The notes beneath the pieces are model-generated. The model saw only the letters and a list, made by a program, of their open reading frames with translations. It made no database searches and was not told the origin of the DNA. Below, piece by piece: positions 8,422 to 17,300 of a DNA stretch of 64,000 bases. The translations under genes and the position numbers were made by a program. How positions within the stretch are numbered: the stretch's first letter is position 1; every line of letters starts with the position of its first letter. This DNA is from Desulfomonilia bacterium. Its GTDB lineage: Bacteria; Desulfobacterota; Desulfomonilia; UBA1062. The stretch lies in assembly GCA_036567785.1 (NCBI GenBank), contig DATCTV010000062.1, positions 124,001-188,000 on the forward strand, given 5' to 3'.

Positions 8422-9687
8422 TCAACTGTTGACTCCTGATTCCAGGCTTAAGGCTCTCCGGGAAAACACGGAATTTTTTAGCGCCATATACCCCAACGCT
8501 GCAGACAGGATGCACAAAACCAGATATAGCGCGAATGCAATGTTGTAGTTGCCGGTCTTGTCGAATATGTAACCTGAAAGCGGCATACCGAGGCCTGAGC
8601 CAAGTGTCTGGAAAATCGCCATGACACCATAAATTGTCGAAAAATGCTTAAGCCCTGCGCATGAGGCTGTCATAAGAGGCGGCATTACAGTCTGAACGGC
8701 ATTGCCTATGCCATAGATAACACCCCATGTGATGGCGACCCATACCAGTCTGGAACCGAACAGCAGTGCTATACCGAGGCCGAGTATCCCGCAGAAAATG
8801 ACAAGACCTGTCGAAAGACCTTTCTTGTCGCTGATTCTTCCGAGGCTGAGTTTTCCGACAACAGTCATTCCAAGATACAGCGCCATGATGTTTGCTGCAA
8901 AAGTAGATGAATGGCCCACATCTGTCAGATAGGGTATCAGGTGCTGCTGAATGCCTACGTTAAGGGTATTGAGGAAGAAAATCATCAGCGCAAGGAGGAT
9001 GAACGAACCGGTCTTTACGAACTGGCCAAGTGTCAGACCCTCTGCGGCTTCGGCAATATCCTGGGCTGTTTCAGGCGTACCGTCAGGAGTCTGTCCAATT
9101 TCCTCAGGGGTTTTCCGCATGATGAGTGTCGCGGTAGGGACAGAAATAAGGAATATCACCGTTCCGAGAATTATGGCTGTACTCCTCCATCCGTAATTGA
9201 TAATCAGCCAGTTGCCCACAGGATTCGAGATCATGCCGCCGATGCCGGTTGCGGAAAATACTATACCCATTGCAATCCCGCGTTTTACCCTGAACCAGTT
9301 GTTTATCATGGTAGATACCGGGATGATATGACTGCCCGCATGGCCTATGCCTATGAAAACTGCAAGGATATAAAAGTTTGACAGGGTATTGCACTGCGAC
9401 AGCATCGCAAACGATATGCCCAGAAGCGCCGTACAGAAGCCCATCACCAGCCTGACATTGAAGCGCTCCATCAGCTTTCCCACAATTGGTGCTGCAAAGG
9501 TCATGGAAAGGGCGGCGATGGTGAAGTACAAAGAAAAATCACCTCTCTTGAACCCCAGTTCTTCAACAACAGGCTTGAAAAAGATCCCCAGTGCGTTGAA
9601 CGCTATACCGATGCCTATGAAATTTAAAATGAATCCGCCTGCTACAATCCACCAGCCGTAAAATTTCCTGTCCTGAAAACTCTGCAT
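8422..9687 (-). CDS. Major facilitator carrier, monocarboxylate/OFA-like
   Basis: This is a 421-residue, 12-helix inner-membrane secondary transporter. The N-terminus (GWWIVAGGFILNF) and the loop 2-3 segment GKLMERFNVR match the monocarboxylate-transporter/oxalate-formate antiporter-like branch of the MFS, whose members move small organic acids. A second-half equivalent, GKLSLGRISDKKG, marks the loop 8-9 repeat. The central cytoplasmic loop (TPEEIGQTPDG...) is also typical. The start has AAAGGAGG four nt upstream. Transcribed alone, with its own terminator hairpin. The substrate is not identifiable; short-chain carboxylates are a guess from the subfamily. Confidence 0.88.
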   Translation of the reverse strand: MQSFQDRKFYGWWIVAGGFILNFIGIGIAFNALGIFFKPVVEELGFKRGDFSLYFTIAALSMTFAAPIVGKLMERFNVRLVMGFCTALLGISFAMLSQCNTLSNFYILAVFIGIGHAGSHIIPVSTMINNWFRVKRGIAMGIVFSATGIGGMISNPVGNWLIINYGWRSTAIILGTVIFLISVPTATLIMRKTPEEIGQTPDGTPETAQDIAEAAEGLTLGQFVKTGSFILLALMIFFLNTLNVGIQQHLIPYLTDVGHSSTFAANIMALYLGMTVVGKLSLGRISDKKGLSTGLVIFCGILGLGIALLFGSRLVWVAITWGVIYGIGNAVQTVMPPLMTASCAGLKHFSTIYGVMAIFQTLGSGLGMPLSGYIFDKTGNYNIAFALYLVLCILSAALGYMALKNSVFSRRALSLESGVNS

Positions 9688-9744
9688 GCAGCCTCCTTTG
9701 CCCTTAAGAATAGTTAGTGATTGAAATAATGTGTCTGTATATAT

Positions 9745-9774
9745 CCGGCGGCAGGCCGGTCCGGCTTTCGCCGG
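9745..9774. repeat. GC-rich nested inverted repeat
   Basis: CCGGCG (9745-9750) pairs with CGCCGG (9769-9774), and a second GCCGG/CCGGC pair lies inside. It stands out against AT-rich flanks between the MFS start codon and the lipoprotein remnant. It could be a REP-like element, an operator or an RNA hairpin. I see no second copy in the window. Confidence 0.4.
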
Positions 9775-9794
9775 TTATTCATACTGCTTAAACT

Positions 9795-10013
9795 ATGAAA
9801 AGGTTGGCCGTTGTTGTATAAATTGTCTTCGCATTAATATTAATAACCGGATTTGCACCAATTGCAATTACATGCAGCGATTTTTCATCTAACATAACAG
9901 ATTATGACAGAAATTTTGCGGAAAGCCGAAAGGGCTTCACAAGCGATCCGGCCTTTTTGAAGCAGCTTGAAGCAAAGAACGGTTTTCCTGAAACCAGACG
10001 TATGATACTATGA
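9795..10013 (+). pseudogene. Broken small lipoprotein gene: stop codon inside signal peptide
   Basis: From ATG at 9795 the frame reads MKRLAVVV, a TAA stop (9819-9821), then IVFALILITGFAPIAITC and SDFSSN..., continuing open to TGA at 10011. Ignoring the TAA, this is a textbook lipoprotein signal: Lys/Arg start, hydrophobic core, ITC lipobox. About 40 mature residues follow, ending FLKQLEAKNGFPETRRMIL. No good ribosome site is visible. It lies in the same frame and just upstream of the next lipoprotein gene. A nonsense mutation, a sequencing error, or the remnant of a longer gene are all possible. Confidence 0.55.
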
Positions 10014-10070
10014 TATCAGGCTTTGTATGCAGCCGTGAATGAAAAGCATTCCTTGCAGAGTGGGATTATT

Positions 10071-11195
10071 ATGAGATGCCTTATACGAAACGTTCCTGCA
10101 TTATATATCATTTTCTTTTTGTTGATTGCCGCCTGTTCCGGTGTTTCGGATAGTGATGAAAACTCAACTCCAAAGGATAATCAGCAGCCTGAACAGCAGG
10201 AAACAGTGTGTGAAGAGGTTGCCCCATGCGTTTACGGTCTATGGAGCGAATTTCTATCCCCTGAAGAAACCGCCGCCCGGATACCCGCTTTAAAAGAAAG
10301 AGGGATTGCGCTGTTCCAGAACATCCCGTCTGAAAAAATCTTTGACAATGCTTATGGTGAACTCTTACGCAATGCATCATGCAGCGGCCTCGAGGTCAGG
10401 GCATGGCTTACGCTGCCTGAAAAAGACGGCTACTGGCCTAATGAAAAAAACGCAGAGCTTTTTTCATCCACCGCAATTGAACTTGCCCGATGGATAAGGG
10501 CCGGCAACTGGAACATAAACTGGATAGTCGTTGACATGGAGCCTGATCTTGAGATGCTCAACAAACTGCTCGCCTCGCTTGGCTCTTTTGACATTGCAAC
10601 CGCTGTCCGGATCCTGGTTGAAAACAGTGACGACGAAAGTTACAAAAAGGCGCACGGAATATATTCCGCTATGGTGGAAAAACTCCATACAATGGGCTTC
10701 AAGGTTATGGTCACGACATTTCCGATGCTGCTTGACGATCTTGCGGACGGAGACAGCACGATACAGAATCTTCTCAACATACCGGTAGACGGTATAGCCT
10801 GGGATCAGATTTCCGTCATGGCATATTCCACCATCTTTGAAAGCATTCTCAAAACAGATGTCCCGGAATATCTTGTCTATTCATACGGTGCCGATGCAGT
10901 AAAGTATTACGGTGACAGAGCGGCCATTGAGCTTGGGATGATAGGTCAGGTCGGCATGATTTCTTATGAGGGAATATCCGACCCGGAAGTGCTTAAAAAG
11001 CAGGTTGGTGCGGCTAAAGCGGCGGGTCTCAAAGATATTCATGCATATTCTCTTGACGGTATTATGAGCTTTGACAACCGGCAGGATTTCCTTGAAATGT
11101 TTGAAGCGCGGGATCCCAGGAAAGTTGACGTCTTCATACCCGTGGCGCTTTTACGCAAAGGCCTGAAGATTATAGACTATATGATAAAGGATTAA
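10071..11195 (+). CDS. Lipoprotein of unknown function, TIM-barrel/glycosidase-like
   Basis: The 374-residue product starts at ATG 10071 (GAGTGGG upstream), chosen because it begins a proper lipoprotein signal (MRCLIRN..., lipobox IAAC). The mature part alternates beta strands and helices in a way that suggests an (alpha/beta)8 barrel: GIALFQNI, EVRAWLTL, INWIVVDMEPD, KVMVTTFPM, AWDQISVMAYS, IELGMIGQVGMIS, IHAYSLDGI. The strand WIVVDMEPD, with acidic residues at its end, and the Tyr in VMAYS resemble positions used by GH18-like or related glycosidases. I do not recognise the family, and catalysis is inferred from layout only. It is followed 46 nt later by rsgA, probably unrelated in function. 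Confidence 0.7.
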   Translation: MRCLIRNVPALYIIFFLLIAACSGVSDSDENSTPKDNQQPEQQETVCEEVAPCVYGLWSEFLSPEETAARIPALKERGIALFQNIPSEKIFDNAYGELLRNASCSGLEVRAWLTLPEKDGYWPNEKNAELFSSTAIELARWIRAGNWNINWIVVDMEPDLEMLNKLLASLGSFDIATAVRILVENSDDESYKKAHGIYSAMVEKLHTMGFKVMVTTFPMLLDDLADGDSTIQNLLNIPVDGIAWDQISVMAYSTIFESILKTDVPEYLVYSYGADAVKYYGDRAAIELGMIGQVGMISYEGISDPEVLKKQVGAAKAAGLKDIHAYSLDGIMSFDNRQDFLEMFEARDPRKVDVFIPVALLRKGLKIIDYMIKD

Positions 11196-11241
11196 CGGCC
11201 AGTTGCCGCGGGCAGGCGGATTGAAGGGCGGAGAAATATAA

Positions 11242-12312
11242 TTGAAATCTATGAATGAATTAAGTGCACTTGGTTTTAGCGATTGGTTTGAATCTCATGC
11301 AGGCGGTATTCTCCGCGAAGGTCAACAAGTTGCACGCGTATCGGCAGTTGACCGGAATTCGTATATGATAAGGAATGAACTTGAAGAGATTCCTGCCGAG
11401 CTTGCGGGTAAGTTCTATTTTAATTCAGGCTCGCCTGTCGAGATGCCATGTGTAGGCGACTGGGTTGCCGTGCAGTATTACAATGACAACTCTGCGGCGA
11501 TCATCCATGCCGTGTTTCCGCGGAAGACCTTTTTGCGCCGTAGGCGCGCCGGTACGGAAATCGACTACCAGATGATCGCAGCCAATATCGATATCGCTTT
11601 CATCATCCAGTCATGCCACTTCGACTTCAACCTGTCCAGATTGAACAGATATCTGGTAATGGCTGCCGACGGGCGTGTCGAGCCGGTCATCATTCTTGCC
11701 AAAACCGATTTAATTACAAGTCACGAGCTTGAGGAAAAGCTTGATGCTGTCATACAGGCGGGCATCACGGTAAGGGTCATTGCCCTGAGCAATATAACCG
11801 GAGCAGGATTCGATGAATTCAAGCAGGTATTGATGCCTGGAAAAACATATTGCCTGCTTGGGTCATCCGGAGTGGGCAAGACCACGCTGATCAATCATCT
11901 GACCGGACGGGATGATCTTGCCACCAAAGCCGTAAGCCGAACAGGGGAGGGCACACACTCGACAACGCGGCGGCAGCTCATTGTTCTTGATGAACACATT
12001 ATGTTCATCGATACGCCCGGGATGAGAGAACTTGGTATTCTGGGCGCCGGTGAAGGAATGGATAAAGGTTTTGAAGATATTATTAAACTCTCAGCAACCT
12101 GCCGTTACGCGGACTGCAGTCATACGCAGGAGGCGGGTTGTGCCGTTCTTGCGGCAATTTCAAAAAAAGAACTGAGTGAAGAGCGATATTCAAGCTATAT
12201 GAAACTCAAAAAAGAATCGGATTTCTATGAAATGTCGTATCTTGAGAAACGTAATAAAGACAAGGCATTCGGCCGCTTCATCAAGACGGCAAAGAAGACC
12301 ATGAAAAGGTGA
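11242..12312 (+). CDS. rsgA: Ribosome small subunit-dependent GTPase RsgA
   Basis: This circularly permuted GTPase helps mature and check the 30S subunit. The 356-residue protein shows an N-terminal OB-fold region, then the permuted order of motifs: G4-like AKTDLI near residue 153, the P-loop GSSGVGKTTL near 207-216, G3 DTPGMREL near 255, and a C-terminal zinc knuckle (CRYADCSHTQEAGC). A TTG at 11242 is preferred over the ATG at 11251 because GGAG lies 8 nt from it. The length is typical. The next gene is convergent. Confidence 0.95.
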   Translation: MKSMNELSALGFSDWFESHAGGILREGQQVARVSAVDRNSYMIRNELEEIPAELAGKFYFNSGSPVEMPCVGDWVAVQYYNDNSAAIIHAVFPRKTFLRRRRAGTEIDYQMIAANIDIAFIIQSCHFDFNLSRLNRYLVMAADGRVEPVIILAKTDLITSHELEEKLDAVIQAGITVRVIALSNITGAGFDEFKQVLMPGKTYCLLGSSGVGKTTLINHLTGRDDLATKAVSRTGEGTHSTTRRQLIVLDEHIMFIDTPGMRELGILGAGEGMDKGFEDIIKLSATCRYADCSHTQEAGCAVLAAISKKELSEERYSSYMKLKKESDFYEMSYLEKRNKDKAFGRFIKTAKKTMKR

Positions 12313-12373
12313 AACGAAAACCAAGAATTAAGCCTCCCTCAAAACGATAAGAGAGTTCTTGAAGGGTTGCCTG

Positions 12374-13588
12374 CTATAAAAACGCGAAGCCATCGCCCCG
12401 GTAGGTCTTAACCGTGTCAACGACTTTGCCTGATCTGACAAGATAAAGCTCGTTGAACCTTTCGCAGAGTTCGCCTGCCTTGGCATGCTGAAAAATGACA
12501 GTGTCACCGATTTCTATGGGAGAGCCGTTTTCAGGAAGAACAAGAGGTGTCTGCACCTCGCCGGCAGCCTCCATCGGCACAAACTTCAATCCCGGAGGAA
12601 AAACCGGAACTGGCAATCTGTCAATACCGGCAGGGCCGGATGCGGAATAGCCTCCTCCGTGGCAGGTGATTATTCCCGGCGCAGGCTTTCTGACAACCTG
12701 CAATGCGAAAAATGCTGAAGGTTTGAACTCAACTTCCTTGAAATGATGGAAAAGTGCAGGGCAGTAAAATGCAGAACCCGCTGTCACTTCTGTAAGATCC
12801 GGGTCCGAGCCGGATGAAACGAGACTACCGCTGCCTCCGCCGTTAACCACTCTGAGTTTCACGCCTTCTTTTCTGAGAGCCGAGACAACCGAATCCCGGC
12901 GTTTCGTTAGTTCCCGCACCGAAACCTTTTTCAAAAGCCTCTTGATTCTGTTCTGAATTTTCTGGCCGGGGATATCGTCTTCAAGGCTTGCCACATGCGC
13001 TTCATAGCCCATGAGACTGTCGATTTCCACCCCTGTGAGGCTTCGGGAATAATTAACCAGGGCTGTCACGTCACTGATAGTCCTTAAAGGGCTTCTCCTG
13101 ACTCCCAGATGGATTTTATTGCCTGCCGGCCGATAAGACATGTCCACATCGATGCAGGCTTTAAGAATGACGCCCGAGGCTTTTCCCGTCTCGCTCATTT
13201 TATCAAGCTGTTCTTGACAATCGACCATGAGGCTCACGGTCTTTCCCTGGGACGACATTTCTGCAAGCAGTTTCATGTCGCTTGTCTGTACGCTGGGATA
13301 GGCGATAATTATATCGTCAAAACCGTTTCGGACAAGAAATCCCGCTTCCTCGACGGTAAATGCTAGGATCCCCTGATAGGCATTTCCCCCGATATCAAAT
13401 ATTCTTTTTAAGAGGCTTATGCATCTGACGGACTTTGACCCTATCCTGATTGTTTTTCCGGTATTAATCTGAGTCGCCGCCACGTAATCGACATTTGCGT
13501 CAAACCTGTCAAGATCTACAAAAGCAAGCGGCAGCCGGGTGTTGCTGATGGCATTGATATATTCCCTGAAAACAGTTTCGCCCTGCAT
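12374..13588 (-). CDS. PLP-dependent amino acid deaminase/aldolase, D-threonine aldolase-like
   Basis: This 404-residue fold-type III PLP enzyme pairs an alanine racemase-like N-terminal barrel with a C-terminal beta domain, as in D-threonine aldolase and D-serine dehydratase-like proteins. The likely PLP lysine is in KTIRIGSKSVR near the N-terminus. The Gly-rich phosphate-binding segment NGGGSGSL and the C-terminal metal-site region ITCHGGGYSA support the call. The start was moved to ATG 13588 because GGGAGG lies 8 nt upstream, whereas the longer frame has no such site. It lies downstream of the Nudix gene on the same strand with a 113-nt gap. The specific substrate is unknown. Confidence 0.85.
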   Translation of the reverse strand: MQGETVFREYINAISNTRLPLAFVDLDRFDANVDYVAATQINTGKTIRIGSKSVRCISLLKRIFDIGGNAYQGILAFTVEEAGFLVRNGFDDIIIAYPSVQTSDMKLLAEMSSQGKTVSLMVDCQEQLDKMSETGKASGVILKACIDVDMSYRPAGNKIHLGVRRSPLRTISDVTALVNYSRSLTGVEIDSLMGYEAHVASLEDDIPGQKIQNRIKRLLKKVSVRELTKRRDSVVSALRKEGVKLRVVNGGGSGSLVSSGSDPDLTEVTAGSAFYCPALFHHFKEVEFKPSAFFALQVVRKPAPGIITCHGGGYSASGPAGIDRLPVPVFPPGLKFVPMEAAGEVQTPLVLPENGSPIEIGDTVIFQHAKAGELCERFNELYLVRSGKVVDTVKTYRGDGFAFL

Positions 13589-13701
13589 AGCAGTTGCCTC
13601 CCGTCTCATCCTGGTCAAGCATACTTTTTAAAATCAAGATATATCAGCAAAATATAATTCCAAAACATAATTTTAAAAGAGGTAGAATATGATTGGAACC
13701 G

Positions 13702-14229
13702 TTATACATGAAAAGATGAGGTTTTATTATCTCCACGGTTTTCCAGGTATCTCTGAAGAACATGAACGCTGTCCGGCGTGCACGCGTTTGTAAGGGTTAG
13801 ACCGAGCGCTTCTTCGACACTGTAGAAAGCCCCTGAGATCACTTCTTCAGCCTGGAGCAGGAACGGACCGTCAGATATGCATGAAAAAACGCGTCCCCAG
13901 ACCTTCTGGTTTTCATACTCGCCGTAGAAATCAAAATGAGCCTGCAGCGGGACATTCCTGATGCCGATTTCCTCCTCGATTTCCCTTGCAGCGGATTCCT
14001 CATAGGTTTCTCCGGCTGTAACCACACCACCAACACACAGGTCATAATACCCGGGAAATATGTCTTTGTTGAAAGTCCTCTGATGGACGAACAGGTCGCC
14101 GGCATGGCTGAAAACAAGTATGTAAGTCGCCCTGTGGATAAGACCGTCCCTTCTCATGACATATCTCGGGGCGCTTCCAATAACATTGTTTTCCTTATCG
14201 ACGATCAAGGCCTCTTCGAACGATGACAT
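13702..14229 (-). CDS. Nudix hydrolase, YfcD/isopentenyl-diphosphate isomerase-like
   Basis: This 175-residue Nudix protein hydrolyses or rearranges a diphosphate-containing substrate. The Nudix box is complete: GGVVTAGETYEES then AAREIEEEIGI, matching GX5EX7REUXEEXGU. The N-terminus (ALIVDKENNVIG...MRRDGLIHRATYILVF) fits the IDI-like YfcD branch. A ribosome site (AAAGGAGC) lies five nt before the ATG. It is divergent from the giant kinase gene. No isoprenoid genes adjoin it, so a true IDI role is not supported. Confidence 0.88.
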   Translation of the reverse strand: MSSFEEALIVDKENNVIGSAPRYVMRRDGLIHRATYILVFSHAGDLFVHQRTFNKDIFPGYYDLCVGGVVTAGETYEESAAREIEEEIGIRNVPLQAHFDFYGEYENQKVWGRVFSCISDGPFLLQAEEVISGAFYSVEEALGLTLTNACTPDSVHVLQRYLENRGDNKTSSFHV

Positions 14230-14298
14230 ATGTGCTCCTTTGTTTTGAATTGATATTTTTTAATAACCGCATCTTCATATTCCGATAAGTATCAAATA

Positions 14299-14315
14299 AT
14301 GTCATTTAATGACAT
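14299..14315. promoter_or_regulatory. Perfect 17-nt palindrome, likely operator before the giant kinase
   Basis: ATGTCATT-T-AATGACAT has perfect 8-nt arms about a single central base, in the divergent intergenic region 29 nt before the kinase ATG and 69 nt from the Nudix start. This is the size and shape of a dimeric repressor or activator site. The regulator is unknown. The site is not a match to the Crp or FNR consensus. Confidence 0.5.
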
Positions 14316-14344
14316 GTTTTTTCAAGGAAGGAGATTGTTAGAAA

Positions 14345-17300
14345 ATGATGAAACATGTTAACTACCTGAAAACATACATGATACCTTTTTATGTTATGTT
14401 GTTTTTGATTGCCGGATATTCAGTGTCATTATTGAATGCAGGATCACCTGTCACGGTTAAAATCGGCGTACTGGCAAATGAAGGCGAGGCGGAATGCCGA
14501 AAAATGTGGCAGCCCACAATGGATTATCTGGCAGGCCGAATGCCGGAATACAGGTTTAAACTTGTCCCTCTAGGATTTGACTCGATTGAAAAACAGGTTG
14601 AAAAAAACAGGGTGGATTTCATTATCTGCAATCCAGCCATATATGTGAATTATGAGGTAAAATACGGTGCGACAAGGCTGCTCACATTAAGGGAAAAGAT
14701 CGGCGGTAAAATCGTCACGAATTACGGAGGGGTTATATTCACCAGAAAGGATAGGGCTGACATAAGAAGACTTTCCGATCTGAAAGGAAAAAGATTTGCC
14801 GCGGTAGATAAGGAATCTTTCGGCGGATGGCTGATTGCGCTTTATGAATTTAAAAAACATAAGATCGATCCTCAAAAAGAATTCGCCCCGCTCTATTTTA
14901 GCGGATCTCATCCCGGGGTTGTCTATGATGTAAGGGACGGCCGGGCTGATGCAGGGACTGTAAAGACAGGCATGCTCGAAAAGATGGCGGAAGAGAAAAC
15001 AATCGATCTCAAAGATTTCCATGTATTTCCTCGTGAATCCAGGACAGATGAATCACCTTATCCTTTTCTTGTAAGTACAGATCTTTTCCCGGGCTGGACT
15101 TTTGCCAGGCTTAAGGGAACTTCCGAAGAGCTTGCGAAAGAGATTTCAAAGGAATTCCTTGATATGCCGGAAGACAGCGCGGCTGCAAAAGCGGCAGGCT
15201 CGGCGGGATGGACTGTCTGCCTGAGTTATCAGCCTGTCCACGAATGTCTCGAAGCTGTCAACGCACCGCCCTATGAAAATTTTGGAAACGTGTCATATAA
15301 AATAGCCTTTAAAAAGCTCATTACACCGATTGCTGCAATAGTAGCCGGACTCCTGGGTTTAATCATAATGATGATTTATATTGCCTGGCTTAACCGCCGT
15401 TTGAAAAATTCTGTCATCAATATCAGGAAAGAATCTGATCAGAAGGAATTGATGCAGAAAGAGCTGAAAGAAAGCGAAGAACGATTGAGGCTCATAAATG
15501 AAAACTCGGCTGATATAATTCTCTCTCTGGATACTAACGGTGTTTTTACCTATGTATCCCCCGTCTGGAAAAAGCTGCTGGGAAGCGATAGGGAAAGCAT
15601 TACAGGCCTGTCATTCACAAAGTTTGTTCATCCCGGAGACCTTGACATGCTCAAAGAGTCTTTTATCCGGGTGGTTGTTTCAGCCGAACATGTCGAGGGA
15701 GTTGAATTCAGAGTGCTGCATACAAACGGAACATGGAGATGGTTCAGGATGAACGCCTCCCCGATTATTGATAATGAAGGGAAAGTGGAGGCTCTGGCAG
15801 GGGTTGCTCGTGATATAACCGAAAGCAAACGGGCCGAGGATGAGATAAAGGCGGCATTTGACATTATTGCAAATGCAGACGGTTTCACGATGGATGAGCT
15901 TCTTCAAAAAACTGTCAACGAGGCGGAAAGGCTTACCGGAAGCGAGGTGGCATTTTTCCATTTCGTTGAAGAAGACCAGAAGACAATAAGTCTGCAGGGC
16001 TGGTCGGATAATACTAAGAAAGTTTGCACTGCGTCAGGAAAGGGCGGTCACTATCCTGTCGAATCAGCCGGCGTGTGGGTTGACTGCATATATGAGCGGA
16101 AACCAGTAATCCACAACGATTATGCAGGTCTTTACCATAAAAAGGGGCTTCCCGAAGGCCATGTCCCACTGGTGAGGGAAGCGGTCGTTCCGATCTTCAT
16201 CGATGATGTAATTGTCGGAATAATCGGGGTGGGAAACAAAGCGATAGACTATGATGAAAGAGATGTACACATCCTTTCAATGCTGGCAAAGAGCGCATGG
16301 TCGGTAATTCACCGAAGAAAGGCCGAGGCTGAACTTAAGGAAAACACTGAACTGTTTAAAACAATCGGCGACAGCGCACTTGATGCTCTGGTAGTAATGG
16401 ACAGTAATGGAAACGTGACACTGTTTAACCCGTCTGCCGAAAAAATGTTCGGATACACTGAAAAAGAAATCATGGGAAAATCCGTACATGATTTCCTGGC
16501 TCCCGAAAGATATCGGAAAGACTTTGAAGCTAAATTTCCTGAATTTAAGAGAACAGGCAGAGGAGATGTCATTGGCAAGGTAGTTGAGCTTGTCGCAATC
16601 AACAAATATGGGACCGAGTTCCCTGTGGAAATATCGCTGGCTGGATTCAAAAAGGCCGATCAATGGATGTCGGTTGCGACCATCCGCGACATCACCGTAC
16701 GCAAAATAATTGAAGATGAATACAAGAAGAGTGAGGAGAGATACCGCTCACTTGTAGAGAATATAAATGATGTCTTTTATATATTGGATAACGAAGGCAA
16801 TATAACATATATCAGCCCGGTCATCGAACGGCTGTCCAAGTACAAGGTGGCCGATTTGATTGGGAAGTCTTTTGTTCCGATGATTCACCCGGACGATCTG
16901 CCGGGACTGCTGGAAAGCTTTGGCAGGCTGCAAAAAGGCCAGATGGAACCATCTGAATTCCGCATTATGGATAAAGACGGCACTGTCATACATGTCCGCA
17001 CATCCAGCCGTCCATTATACACTGACGGAAAGATAACGGGTTTTACAGCCCTCATGAGCAACATTACAGAAAGAAAGCTTGCCGAGGAGGCTTTACGTGA
17101 AAGTGAACAGATGTTCAAAAGCACGCTTGAGGATGCCCCTGACGGAATTTACATAAGCGATCTTACAGGGAACTTTATTCTGGGCAACCGCAGGTGTGAA
17201 GAGATTATCGGATATAAACGTGAAGAGCTTATTGGCAGAAATTTTCTGGAGTTGAATCTTCTGGCCGAAGACGAACTTATCAAGGCTGCAGGACTGCTTC

